The notes under the pieces: model-generated | Told to the model about the DNA's origin: nothing | Database searches by the model: none | The model's input: only the letters and a program-made list of their open reading frames with translations | Translations under genes and position numbers: made by a program | Part shown: positions 1 to 6,990 of the stretch, in pieces | How positions within the stretch are numbered: position 1 is the first letter of the stretch | Layout: every line of letters starts with the position of its first letter | Assembly (NCBI GenBank): GCA_030669525.1 | Contig: DAOVDO010000047.1 | Location: 1 to 7,275 of the forward strand | DNA length: 7,275 bases | DNA from: Dehalococcoidia bacterium | GTDB taxonomy: Bacteria > Chloroflexota > Dehalococcoidia > GIF9 > AB-539-J10 | Direction: 5' to 3'

Positions 1-2
1 GT

Positions 3-56
3 GCCTGGAAAAAAGGTGTGCTAAAGAACAACTGCTATCATGTGGAAAGGAAATAA
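3..56 (+). CDS. Possible C-terminal tail of an upstream gene (partial)
   Basis: Reading from base 3, seventeen codons stay open and end in TAA at 54-56, six bases before the purD start. The encoded tail is AWKKGVLKNNCYHVERK, basic and not recognisable as any family. The short spacing to purD matches the tight packing of the downstream purine genes, which is the main reason to suspect a real gene end. The fragment is too short for coding statistics. Another frame also ends here, with a stop at 22-24, so the call is weak. No promoter is visible in front of purD, which also fits an operon that begins further upstream. Confidence 0.25.
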   Translation, partial: AWKKGVLKNNCYHVERK

Positions 57-65
57 TAATTATTG
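44..65 (+). promoter_or_regulatory. purD ribosome binding site and TTG start
   Basis: A purine-rich GGAAAGGA lies at 44-51, followed by an 11-base AT-rich spacer and a TTG codon at 63-65. An in-frame TAA at 57-59 rules out any earlier start, and the canonical PurD N-terminus (LLVIGGGGREH) begins within three codons. TTG is therefore the only reasonable initiation codon. The spacer is slightly long and the Shine-Dalgarno match is moderate, which suggests modest initiation or coupling to an upstream gene. Confidence 0.7.
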
Positions 66-1331
66 AAGTTACTGGTCATCGGAGGAGGAGGCAGGGAGCA
101 TACTTTAGTATGGAAGATAGCCCAAAGTTCTAAGGTTGACAGGGTTTTTTGTGCTCCTGGTAATGCTGGAACAGCACTCATCGGAGAGAATCTAGATATT
201 GATCCTTCTGATGCAAAAGCCCTGGGTAAAGCGGCTAAAGACAATGGCATTGACCTTGTTGTCGTTGGTCCTGAAGGTCCGTTGTCATTGGGTATAGTTG
301 ATTATTTTGATAGTCTGGGTATTCCTATTTTTGGTCCTAACAGAGCGGCAGCTCAAATAGAATCAAGTAAGGTTTTTGCCAGGAACTTAATGGAGAAGTA
401 TGGCATTCCCTGCCCCAAGGCAAGTGTTTTCTCCTCTTATTCGGAAGCTTGTGAGCATCTTAAACGACAGCAGTTACCTGTTGTAATCAAGGCAGATGGA
501 CTGGCTGCCGGTAAAGGTACAATTATCGCTGACAGCTTTCAAAAAGCTGACAAGGCTCTCAGTGACATTATGGAACAGAAAGTATTTGGTTCAGCGGGAG
601 ACAAAGTGACGATTGATGAATTTATCAGTGGGCGGGAGGTAAGTCTGATAGCTTTCACCGATGGTAAAAATGTCTACCCCATGGTCCCAGCCTGTGATTA
701 TAAGCAAATCTGGGATGGGGACCAGGGACCTAACACTGGTGGTATGGGAAGCTACAGTCCACCAGGTTTTTTTTCGGCTCAACTTATAGAAAAGGCTACA
801 AATACAGTTTTATTACCAGCATTAGAAGCAATGGCTAACGAAGGAATAACCTATAGGGGGGTAATTTATGCCGGGTTAATGGTCACTGATAAGGACGAAT
901 TATCCGTGTTGGAATTTAATTGCCGTTTTGGTGATCCAGAGACTCAGGTCGTTTTGCCTCTCCTCAAGAGTGATTTGGTGGATATTATCCTGGCGGTTAT
1001 TGAAGGTAACCTTGACCAAGTTAATATAGAATGGAGTAGTGATGCCTGTGTGGGAGTGGTTATGACTTCGGCTGGCTATCCAGGCAGTTATGTTAGGGGA
1101 TTTCCTATAAGGGGGCTGGATAAGGTGGATAAGGGTATGCTAGTCTTTCACGCTGGAACCAAATTAGGTGACGACGGAATAATCTATACCAATGGTGGGA
1201 GGGTACTCACCGTCGTGGGCATTGGTAAAAATATGGTAGAAGCCAGGGAAAGGGTTTATTGCAGCTTGCCTGATATTTATTTTGAAGGGTGTTACTATCG
1301 TAAAGATATTGCACTTAGAGAGGTGGCTTAA
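63..1331 (+). CDS. purD: Phosphoribosylamine--glycine ligase (GAR synthetase)
   Basis: This cytosolic ATP-grasp ligase joins glycine to 5-phosphoribosylamine, giving glycinamide ribonucleotide in step 2 of de novo purine synthesis. The 422 residues match the usual family length of about 420-430. Visible landmarks are the N-terminal GGGGREH (7-13), VVGPEGPL (67-74), the ATP-grasp entry SSKVFARNLM (101-110), the nucleotide-binding VIKADGLAAGKG (141-152), EFISGREVSL (186-195), the family signature GPNTGGMGSYSP (222-233), and the metal-binding EFNCRFGDPETQ (284-295). The C-terminal domain carries HAGT (363-366), NGGRVL (377-382) and the closing YYRKDIA (411-417). Translation starts at TTG, because a stop lies two codons upstream. 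The stop codon abuts the purE start with no gap, so the genes are very likely co-transcribed and translationally coupled. No key residue is missing. Confidence 0.97.
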   Translation: MKLLVIGGGGREHTLVWKIAQSSKVDRVFCAPGNAGTALIGENLDIDPSDAKALGKAAKDNGIDLVVVGPEGPLSLGIVDYFDSLGIPIFGPNRAAAQIESSKVFARNLMEKYGIPCPKASVFSSYSEACEHLKRQQLPVVIKADGLAAGKGTIIADSFQKADKALSDIMEQKVFGSAGDKVTIDEFISGREVSLIAFTDGKNVYPMVPACDYKQIWDGDQGPNTGGMGSYSPPGFFSAQLIEKATNTVLLPALEAMANEGITYRGVIYAGLMVTDKDELSVLEFNCRFGDPETQVVLPLLKSDLVDIILAVIEGNLDQVNIEWSSDACVGVVMTSAGYPGSYVRGFPIRGLDKVDKGMLVFHAGTKLGDDGIIYTNGGRVLTVVGIGKNMVEARERVYCSLPDIYFEGCYYRKDIALREVA

Positions 1332-1790
1332 ATGGCGCGATTGGGCATTGTCATGGGAAGTAAAAATGACTGGGACATGGTAAAGCCGTCAATTGACCTG
1401 CTGGAGCAGCTTGGTATTGATTATGAAGTTTCCATTATCTCAGCTCACAGAAATCCAGGGAAACTAAGGGAATATGGATTGAAGGCAGAAGAGAGGGGTT
1501 TTGAGGTTATCATTGCTGCTGCTGGTGGTGCTGCTCATCTTCCCGGTGTTCTATCTAGCTGGACTACGGTGCCCGTAATTGGTGTTCCCTTACCTACTAG
1601 CGAGTTAAAAGGTATAGATGCCCTTCTATCTATAACTCAGATGCCTGCGGGAGTTCCGGTGGCATGTGTTGGAATTGGTGAAGGTGGTGCTAAAAACGCT
1701 GCTTTGCTTGCCGCTCAGATTTTGGGCATGAAGGATGATGCCATAAAAAAAGCCTACAGAAAATATAGAAGGGAAATGGCAGAGAAATAA
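1332..1790 (+). CDS. purE: N5-carboxyaminoimidazole ribonucleotide mutase (class I PurE)
   Basis: The product moves the carboxyl group of N5-CAIR to carbon 4, giving CAIR in step 6 of purine synthesis. At 152 residues it is close to the usual 160. The phosphate-binding start IVMGSKNDW (6-14), the catalytic-histidine motif SAHRNP (37-42, H39), the AGGAAHLPG loop (64-72), PVIGVPLPT (81-89) and QMPAGVPVA (103-111) are all present. Class I PurE uses N5-CAIR made by PurK, whereas class II uses AIR plus CO2 directly. The AGGAAHLPG loop is what I recall for class I, yet no purK lies in this window. The ATG follows the purD stop without a spacer, and AGGTGG at 1321-1326, inside the end of purD, can serve as ribosome binding site. 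The basic lysine/arginine-rich C-terminus (139-152) is unremarkable. Confidence 0.96.
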   Translation: MARLGIVMGSKNDWDMVKPSIDLLEQLGIDYEVSIISAHRNPGKLREYGLKAEERGFEVIIAAAGGAAHLPGVLSSWTTVPVIGVPLPTSELKGIDALLSITQMPAGVPVACVGIGEGGAKNAALLAAQILGMKDDAIKKAYRKYRREMAEK

Positions 1791-1791
1791 A

Positions 1792-3138
1792 ATGATTGAG
1801 CGTTATTCACGACCACAAATGAAGCAAGTATGGTCTGAGGAAAATAAGTTCAGTAACTGGCTTAAGGTGGAAGTAGCCGCCTGCGAAGCATGGGCGGAGT
1901 TGGGCAAAATCCCCAGGGAAGCCATACCTAAAATAAAGAAAGCTAGTTACAATCTAGATCGTATCGCTGAATTCCTCAAAGAGACCCATCATGACATGAC
2001 TGCCTTTCTTAATTCAGTGGCTGAAAGCCTTGGAGAGGAATCGCGCTTCGTACATCTTGGACTTACCTCTTCGGATATCATGGATACCGCACTGAGTCTC
2101 CAGTTAAAAGATGCTGCCGATATTCTGGAGCGAGACATCAATGAGCTTATCACTGTTCTGGGGAACAAAGCTATTGAGCACAAGTATACTATTATGATGG
2201 GACGAACTCATGGTATTCATGCTGAGCCAATAACATTTGGTTTAAAACTAGCCTTATGGACTGAAGAGACGAAGCGCAATGCTCGAAGGTTGGTTGAAGC
2301 AAAAGCGGCTATCTCTATAGGTAAAATATCTGGAGCAGTAGGCACCTATGCTACAGTACCTCCCGAGGTTGAGGAAGGAGCCTGTGCCAAATTAGGGCTT
2401 ACCCCAGCCCCAATATCAAGCCAGATAATTCAGCGTGATCGCCATGCCCAGTTTGTAACTACACTGGCCATAATTGCCGGCTCATTAGAGAAATTCGCCA
2501 CTGAGATAAGAAACCTTCAGAGAACTGAAATCCTGGAAGTTGAAGAACCATTCCAGGCAGGACAGACAGGATCCTCGGCAATGCCACATAAAAGAAACCC
2601 CGAACTTTGTGAACGCATTTCTGGGCTTGCCCGATTAATCAGGGGTAATGCATTAACTTCCATGGAAAACATTGCTTTGTGGCATGAGCGGGATATCAGT
2701 CACTCTTCTACGGAACGTATTATTCTACCAGACTCTTGCCTGGTTATGGACTATGTGTTGACTATGTTTACCTCGATAATGAGGGGACTCGTGGTTTACC
2801 CTGAAAATATGCGCAGTAACATTGAACTCACCTGTGGCTTGGTTTTTTCCCAGAGAGTACTTCTGGCGTTGATAGATAAGGGAGTAAGTCGGGAGAAGGC
2901 TTATAAGATGGTGCAGGATAATGCCATGAGAGCCTGGCAGAAGAAAAAGAGCTTTATATCTTTTCTTGAGGATGATACAAAAATAGCGGCTTACCTCAAT
3001 AAATCTGAACTGGAATCCTTATTTGACTATAATTATTACCTGCAGCATGTGGACACGGTGTTTAAACGACTAGGGCTAACCAAATTTAGAGAGGTCAATC
3101 AAACTTATCAGGACAGGTTGACTCCTCACGCACTGTAG
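1792..3138 (+). CDS. purB: Adenylosuccinate lyase
   Basis: This fumarase/aspartase-superfamily lyase removes fumarate twice: from SAICAR to give AICAR (step 8) and from adenylosuccinate to give AMP. Family members are cytosolic homotetramers whose active sites combine three subunits. The 448 residues start with the substrate-binding IERYSRPQM typical of the Bacillus/Thermotoga type. Active-site landmarks are ETHHDMTAF (64-72), HLGLTSSDIMDTA (88-100), GRTHGIHAEP (137-146, with H140 as likely general acid) and the superfamily signature GSSAMPHKRNPELCE (260-274), whose mobile-loop serine is the likely base. RDRHAQF (215-221) and HERDISHSS (298-306) are also typical. The ATG is separated from the purE stop by one base and lacks a strong ribosome binding site, so translation is probably coupled to purE. 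Length and motifs point to PurB, not argininosuccinate lyase or fumarase. Confidence 0.96.
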   Translation: MIERYSRPQMKQVWSEENKFSNWLKVEVAACEAWAELGKIPREAIPKIKKASYNLDRIAEFLKETHHDMTAFLNSVAESLGEESRFVHLGLTSSDIMDTALSLQLKDAADILERDINELITVLGNKAIEHKYTIMMGRTHGIHAEPITFGLKLALWTEETKRNARRLVEAKAAISIGKISGAVGTYATVPPEVEEGACAKLGLTPAPISSQIIQRDRHAQFVTTLAIIAGSLEKFATEIRNLQRTEILEVEEPFQAGQTGSSAMPHKRNPELCERISGLARLIRGNALTSMENIALWHERDISHSSTERIILPDSCLVMDYVLTMFTSIMRGLVVYPENMRSNIELTCGLVFSQRVLLALIDKGVSREKAYKMVQDNAMRAWQKKKSFISFLEDDTKIAAYLNKSELESLFDYNYYLQHVDTVFKRLGLTKFREVNQTYQDRLTPHAL

Positions 3139-3149
3139 CGTAACGAAAG

Positions 3150-4100
3150 ATGTCTGTTTTATTACAAACCGATTTACCTTTTCCCTTGTTTCGGCGTGGC
3201 AAGGTGAGAGACGTCTATGATCTTGGGGAAAGGGTTCTTATTGTGGCTACCGATCGTATATCAGCATTTGATTTTGTCCTGCCCTGTGGTATCCCTGATA
3301 AGGGAGAAGTCCTTAATAGATTATCAGCCTTTTGGTTTGGAAAAACAGCCCAAATTGTACCCAATCATCTAATAGAGGTAGTTGATAGCAACGTCGCTTT
3401 GAACAGTTTGAATAGGCTGTTGAACTTTTCTGGAGAATTGCCGGAGTACCTTATCGGTCGCTCTATGGTTGTGGCTAAAGCCGACCGTATTCCTGTAGAG
3501 TGTGTTGTCCGTGGTTACCTATCTGGCTCAGCCTGGACAGAGTACAAAGAAACAGGTATCACTGGCAACATTCAGTTACCACCAGGAATGCAGGAAAGTC
3601 AAGAATTACCTCAGCCTATTTTTACTCCTACTACCAAGGGTGAAACAGAGCATGACCGTCCCCTAAATGAGCAGGATATAAGGAGTCTTGAAGAAATATC
3701 ATGGCGAAAGGGGAGAGGTAGCCATACTCTGATTGAGGAATTAGAGGAGAAGAGCTTGCTTATTTATTGCTATGCCAGAGATTATGCCAGGGCAAAGGGC
3801 ATTATAGTTGCCGACACTAAGTTCGAGTTTGGACTCATAAATGGAAAGCTAACGCTTATCGATGAGTTACTAACGCCAGACTCAAGTCGATTCTGGGATG
3901 TTAGTCAGTATGAAGTTGGGCACTCACAGCCTAGCTTTGACAAGCAACCGGTTCGTGACTGGCTTGTAGCTTCAGGATGGAACAAAGAGCCGCCTGCGCC
4001 TGTGCTGCCGCCGGAGGTAATTGAGGCTACTGCAAAGCGATATAATAAAATTTATCAGTGGTTTACGGGCAAAGAATTAACAACAAGTATATCCAGTTAA
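3150..4100 (+). CDS. purC: Phosphoribosylaminoimidazole-succinocarboxamide synthase (SAICAR synthetase)
   Basis: The enzyme uses ATP to join aspartate to CAIR, forming SAICAR in step 7 of purine synthesis, which the purB product next door then cleaves. The 316 residues match the longer, yeast Ade1-like form, not the roughly 240-residue E. coli form. Landmarks are RRGKVRDVYDLG (15-26), ATDRISAFD (33-41), the first signature RIPVECVVRGYLSGSAW (113-129), TPTTKGETEHDRPL (159-172), the second signature VADTKFEFG (220-228), and DELLTPDSSRFW (238-249). It starts 11 bases after purB with only a weak GAAAG immediately before the ATG, so efficient translation probably depends on ribosomes finishing purB. 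It closes the purine cluster, and a small hairpin lies directly behind its stop codon. The serine/threonine-rich last residues are not conserved in my memory of the family. Confidence 0.96.
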   Translation: MSVLLQTDLPFPLFRRGKVRDVYDLGERVLIVATDRISAFDFVLPCGIPDKGEVLNRLSAFWFGKTAQIVPNHLIEVVDSNVALNSLNRLLNFSGELPEYLIGRSMVVAKADRIPVECVVRGYLSGSAWTEYKETGITGNIQLPPGMQESQELPQPIFTPTTKGETEHDRPLNEQDIRSLEEISWRKGRGSHTLIEELEEKSLLIYCYARDYARAKGIIVADTKFEFGLINGKLTLIDELLTPDSSRFWDVSQYEVGHSQPSFDKQPVRDWLVASGWNKEPPAPVLPPEVIEATAKRYNKIYQWFTGKELTTSISS

Positions 4101-4123
4101 AACCTGCTTTAAGTATGCAGGTT
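4101..4123 (+). repeat. Hairpin directly after purC
   Basis: AACCTGC at 4101-4107 and GCAGGTT at 4117-4123 form a perfect seven-base-pair stem with a nine-base loop, beginning at the first base after the purC stop. On the plus strand it is followed by ATTAGC, with no U-run, so it is not a textbook intrinsic terminator. On the minus strand it would be followed by TT and then AAC, also weak. It may stabilise the 3' end of the purine mRNA or act as an imperfect terminator. Confidence 0.4.
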
Positions 4124-4246
4124 ATTAGCAAACCCACCATTAAAAATTACATCTTTGGACTAATGAAAATCTATCTGCAATGTTTTGTGATACCGTTCTA
4201 ATATCGTTAGCAGAATAAATGGCTCTCAGTTACAGGTGAGGTACAG
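4124..4246 (+). other. Intergenic leader before the unknown gene
   Basis: This AT-rich stretch has no credible open reading frame. It most likely contains the promoter of the following gene, because the 146-base gap breaks the tight spacing of the purine cluster. TAATAT at 4199-4204 resembles a -10 element at four of six positions, but I find no matching -35 at 16-18 bases, so I do not call a promoter here. Confidence 0.35.
4234..4239 (+). promoter_or_regulatory. Ribosome binding site of the unknown gene
   Basis: AGGTGA, an exact part of the Shine-Dalgarno consensus AAGGAGGTGA, sits seven bases before the ATG at 4247. This is the best-placed ribosome binding site in the window. It supports both the reality of the gene and the choice of start. 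Confidence 0.65.
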
Positions 4247-4867
4247 ATGGAATTTGGCACTATAATCAGCATTATAACTGCAATAGCGCTGGCAATTGGT
4301 TTGCCTTTGGCTCTCCGAAAGAGAAAGAAAGCAGGACCACAAAAGAGAGAGGAACTCTATCGACATCTTCAGGTTTTAGGAGTCAAAGCAGCTCTGACGG
4401 AGAGAGGCAGTGATAAAGAGCAAATAGGGTTAAGCCGATTCTCTGGGCAGAGGTCGGAGGGAGTTATAGAATTGAAAGATAGGAAGGTTGATTCTATAAA
4501 TGTTATTAGTGTATCCAGCCAGTATGGCGTGAATTATTTCATTGATTACCTGGTTAAAAGCCCCAATTTAGCGGGAAGTCGACCATTGAAGAAGACAAGG
4601 TTGGTGAGAAAGAAGAGCTCGCTTCTCTGGGGTAAAACAATAACCATTGGATGGAAAGGGGATGAATCATTAGCATGGAGCTTGAATTTAGACCACAGGC
4701 TTGCGGATAAGCTTTCACAAGATATGGTTAACCCTTTCAAAGGGAGTATCTGGATTTACCCTGAGCTGAAGTATGGATATGTCAGAATAAGAACTTCGTA
4801 CAGTTTACCATCGACACAGGTAATTGAGGTGGTTGATATTATTGCCAGACATGTAAAATCGTACTGA
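4247..4867 (+). CDS. Membrane-anchored protein of unknown function
   Basis: I do not recognise a family for this 206-residue protein. Residues 4-23 form a single hydrophobic helix, with only one acidic residue before it and a strongly basic RKRKKAGPQKR immediately after (24-34). By the positive-inside rule this places the N-terminus outside and the remaining 180 residues in the cytoplasm. The start is not cleavable-signal-like, as the basic residues follow the helix. The soluble part alternates short charged and hydrophobic stretches, suggesting a mixed alpha/beta domain: a likely helix at 33-53, a basic patch KKTRLVRKK (115-123), and a C-terminal section rich in aromatic residues (168-184) ending in an amphipathic helix (190-204). 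There are no cysteines, metal-binding clusters or nucleotide-binding loops. A strong ribosome binding site and full-length openness support a real gene. It has its own leader and converges with the aldolase gene, so its position gives no functional hint. Confidence 0.75.
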   Translation: MEFGTIISIITAIALAIGLPLALRKRKKAGPQKREELYRHLQVLGVKAALTERGSDKEQIGLSRFSGQRSEGVIELKDRKVDSINVISVSSQYGVNYFIDYLVKSPNLAGSRPLKKTRLVRKKSSLLWGKTITIGWKGDESLAWSLNLDHRLADKLSQDMVNPFKGSIWIYPELKYGYVRIRTSYSLPSTQVIEVVDIIARHVKSY

Positions 4868-4920
4868 ATAACATTGCTGGAGCCGATTATAGAATTACTT
4901 TGGTGTTTTCCAGGCTTCTT

Positions 4921-5898
4921 TCAATAGATAGTATGCCAATGCTCATTTATTACACTAGCCTCAATCTTGGCGTACCATGGAGTTCCATAGTCGTTGGCTA
5001 CTCTGGTAAGACTTTCGAGCCTCTTGACCACAGTATTCTCCAGGAATGTCAATCGCTCCTGTTGAGAGGTAAACTGAGTAGATTCTTGCCACAGTGCACG
5101 CCCAGCTAGAAATCCTGAAGCTCCTGCCTGGCAGGCAATTTTTACCTGCTGGTAAAAGATATCGAAATTCACACCACCACTGAGAATAACCCAGGGGACC
5201 TGGCTTGCCTCATTAAGCTGATGACAGTAATTAGAAAGCTGACTTTCGTCTCTTTCAAATTCAAGGTCTGATGGAAACTCGGCCTTGAGTACATCAACAG
5301 GGAGAGCTGTGATTTGCCTGGCGGTTTCAACAACCAGTCGTGACTTTATGCGAGCAAAATTCTGAGGGGTATCTTTCTCTGCTCCCACTTTATAGCTTAC
5401 AGGCTCAACAACGAATGGTATGTCCTCTGCCAGACATTCATCAGCCAGTTTCTTAACTGTTTCGAGTTGTTTTCCGGCAACATCAACATCAGGCCGATAG
5501 TATAGTAGAAGCTTTGCTGCTGTGGCTCCCATTTTCTTTATCTTTCTTACATTCCAATCGGCAAGTATGTTTGTAATTCTTGCGTCCACATTACCCGAAT
5601 AACCAGTCTCTTCCAGACTTACCAGTAATCCGGTATCCCCGGGAATAACGCCAGCGGAAATCGCCTGTGCCGCACCATAAATAGGATCTAAGAGGATGGC
5701 ACTGGCGTGGGGGCTTATGACTCGGCAGAGGCCTAGCTTAAAATCAACCATATCTTGATAACTAACACCTTCAGGATGTTTCCCATCAAGCATTCTCTTT
5801 AGTGAGCCCCTATGGTCTAAAGCACACATTGTAAAGATGCCATTATCATTGGCCAGTTGCTGTAAACCTCGTATCTTACCTATGGATAAATTTCTCAT
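4921..5898 (-). CDS. lacD: LacD-like class I aldolase (tagatose/fructose 1,6-bisphosphate aldolase)
   Basis: The protein belongs to the DeoC/LacD superfamily of Schiff-base TIM-barrel aldolases, and its 325 residues match LacD length. LacD cleaves tagatose 1,6-bisphosphate to dihydroxyacetone phosphate and glyceraldehyde 3-phosphate and is known to accept fructose 1,6-bisphosphate as well. Motifs are FTMCALDHRGSL (22-33, D28), KLLLYYRP (129-136, K129), VVEPVSY (163-169, E165), VLKAEFPSDL (203-212), where K205 is the likely Schiff-base lysine and has the same number I recall for LacD, and the phosphate-binding ILSGGVNF (238-245) with GFLAGRALWQE (262-272). It starts four bases after the pfkA stop and lacks a Shine-Dalgarno sequence, so it is probably translated by coupling to pfkA. 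That pairing argues for a glycolytic fructose-bisphosphate aldolase. No lactose or galactose 6-phosphate genes are nearby. Sulfofructose-phosphate aldolase, a relative, is less likely given the context. Confidence 0.85.
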   Translation of the reverse strand: MRNLSIGKIRGLQQLANDNGIFTMCALDHRGSLKRMLDGKHPEGVSYQDMVDFKLGLCRVISPHASAILLDPIYGAAQAISAGVIPGDTGLLVSLEETGYSGNVDARITNILADWNVRKIKKMGATAAKLLLYYRPDVDVAGKQLETVKKLADECLAEDIPFVVEPVSYKVGAEKDTPQNFARIKSRLVVETARQITALPVDVLKAEFPSDLEFERDESQLSNYCHQLNEASQVPWVILSGGVNFDIFYQQVKIACQAGASGFLAGRALWQESTQFTSQQERLTFLENTVVKRLESLTRVANDYGTPWYAKIEASVINEHWHTIY

Positions 5899-5902
5899 AC
5901 TG

Positions 5903-6880
5903 TTAAGTAGCCAGTATTTTCACTAACCGAAGTAAATTATTATCCAGTTCCTTTTGCTTCTCCCACGTATCCTTCAATGGGGTAAATATCATTTCCCCTT
6001 TTAATTCTCCAACCATATACCCTGATTTACCATCTGCTAAAGCATCAACGGCAGCTGCCCCTAACTGGCTGGCCAGAATCCTGTCCCTGGCTGTCGGCGA
6101 GCCACCCCTTTGGATATGCCCCAGAACGCAGATTCGGTATTCCAGTTTTAACCTTTCCCAGACCCGTTGCGCGACCTGGAATACTCCCCCGGCATCATCC
6201 CCTTCGGCAACTACTACTATGCTGGATTTCTTCCCTTTTTCAATGTTACGCCTCATCTCAAGGCAAAGCTCTTCTATCTTAGTCTCTGTTTCAGGGATCA
6301 AAATACTGGCAGCACCACCGGCAATTCCAACGGCTAATGCAATGAAACCCCGGCTCCTTCCCATGACCTCGATAAAGAAGGGGCGCTGTAAAGACCCTGC
6401 AGTATCTCTAATTTTATCTATAGCATCTAAGGCTGTATTTATTGCTGTATCAAAGCCAATAGCATAGTCGGTGCCATAGACGTCATTATCTATGGTACCT
6501 GGAATACCAATTACCTTTATATTTCCCACTTCGGCTAAAGCAACTGCTCCACGAAAGGTGCCATCTCCACCTATGGTTATCAAGCCCTCAACGCTTTCCT
6601 GTTGCAGGTTCGCAACTGCTTTCTGTAATCCCTCTGCCGTTTTCATTTCATCACAGCGTGCTGTCTCCAAAAAAGTACCACCGCGGTGGATTATATTGGC
6701 TACTGACCGGGGACCCAATTTTATGAAATCGTTTTGCAGTAAACCTGCATAGCCTCGACGAAATCCTATTATCTCTATTTGGTATTTAGCCGCACAGCGA
6801 ACGACCGCTCTGATACAGGCATTCATTCCGGGAGCATCACCTCCACTGGTCAAGATGCCAATCTTCTTCAGCTTGTTCAT
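5903..6880 (-). CDS. pfkA: ATP-dependent 6-phosphofructokinase
   Basis: The product phosphorylates fructose 6-phosphate to fructose 1,6-bisphosphate, the committed step of glycolysis. Its 325 residues are the size of bacterial PFK-A (about 320). Motifs in order are GILTSGGDAPGMN (8-20), HRGGTFLETAR (65-75), GGDGTFRGA (104-112), PGTIDNDVYGTD (127-138) with catalytic D131, EVMGRSRG (171-178), AEGDDAGG (225-232) and LGHIQRGGSP (253-262). Glycine in GGDG (G107) and in PGTIDND (G128) marks the ATP-using type, as pyrophosphate-using enzymes carry Asp and Lys there. Basic residues equivalent to the E. coli effector-site arginines and lysines (R24, R28, K215, K217) are retained, so allosteric control is plausible. 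CAAAGG at 6890-6895 on the coding strand, nine bases before ATG, is the ribosome binding site. The gene leads a two-gene unit with the aldolase. Confidence 0.96.
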   Translation of the reverse strand: MNKLKKIGILTSGGDAPGMNACIRAVVRCAAKYQIEIIGFRRGYAGLLQNDFIKLGPRSVANIIHRGGTFLETARCDEMKTAEGLQKAVANLQQESVEGLITIGGDGTFRGAVALAEVGNIKVIGIPGTIDNDVYGTDYAIGFDTAINTALDAIDKIRDTAGSLQRPFFIEVMGRSRGFIALAVGIAGGAASILIPETETKIEELCLEMRRNIEKGKKSSIVVVAEGDDAGGVFQVAQRVWERLKLEYRICVLGHIQRGGSPTARDRILASQLGAAAVDALADGKSGYMVGELKGEMIFTPLKDTWEKQKELDNNLLRLVKILAT

Positions 6881-6930
6881 TCCAATCGACCTTTGCTAAA
6901 CGGTTATAATGTCTCTAGTAGTCACCATCA

Positions 6931-6939
6931 ATTATATCA
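6931..6939 (-). promoter_or_regulatory. Extended -10 promoter of pfkA
   Basis: On the minus strand the sequence reads TGATATAAT: a perfect TATAAT preceded by TG and one base, the extended -10 arrangement that can work without a -35. No good -35 hexamer lies 16-18 bases upstream. Initiation would fall near 6924, giving a leader of roughly 44 bases that includes the pfkA ribosome binding site. Confidence 0.55.
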
Positions 6940-6940
6940 T

Positions 6941-6968
6941 GGCTGATAGTCAGTTTGGCTGGATAGTC
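6941..6968 (+). repeat. Imperfect direct repeat in the divergent control region
   Basis: GGCTGATAGTC at 6941-6951 recurs as GGCTGGATAGTC at 6957-6968, differing by one inserted G. The two copies start 16 bases apart. The first copy sits just upstream of the pfkA extended -10, and the second overlaps the -35 and spacer of the putative rightward promoter. A pair of half sites in this position could be an operator for a regulator of both genes, but no cognate regulator is visible. Confidence 0.4.
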
Positions 6969-6983
6969 TGGGCGTAGTAAAAT
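6955..6983 (+). promoter_or_regulatory. Putative sigma70-like promoter of the GT20 gene
   Basis: TTGGCT at 6955-6960 (four of six matches to TTGACA) and TAAAAT at 6978-6983 (five of six matches to TATAAT) are separated by exactly 17 bases. Initiation near 6990 would leave a leader of about 16 bases carrying the GAGGT ribosome binding site. This makes the ATG at 6982 unusable, since it overlaps the -10, and supports the start at 7006. Confidence 0.4.
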
Positions 6984-6990
6984 GTATCTT

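Noticed and set aside
1..24. Alternative upstream gene tail in frame 1 ending TAA at 22-24
   Set aside because: Only seven codons are visible. The frame ending at 54-56 fits the local operon spacing better, though neither can be proven.
4879..4918. Possible terminator between the convergent unknown gene and aldolase gene (GGAGCC with GGCTTC)
   Set aside because: The stem is six pairs including one G-U, with a 28-base loop and only a broken T-run after it. This is too weak to call.
4900..5109. Plus-strand frame of 69 codons
   Set aside because: It lies opposite the end of the aldolase gene, has no ribosome binding site and gives a sequence without family resemblance. The minus-strand protein has clear active-site motifs.
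6219..6752. Two plus-strand frames opposite pfkA
   Set aside because: They are antisense to conserved phosphofructokinase motifs and have low-complexity, proline/serine-rich products typical of shadow frames.
6905..6910. Perfect TATAAT on the plus strand upstream of the GT20 gene
   Set aside because: It has neither a TG extension nor a -35 at 16-18 bases, because the upstream bases lie in the pfkA start region. The 6955-6983 pair fits better.
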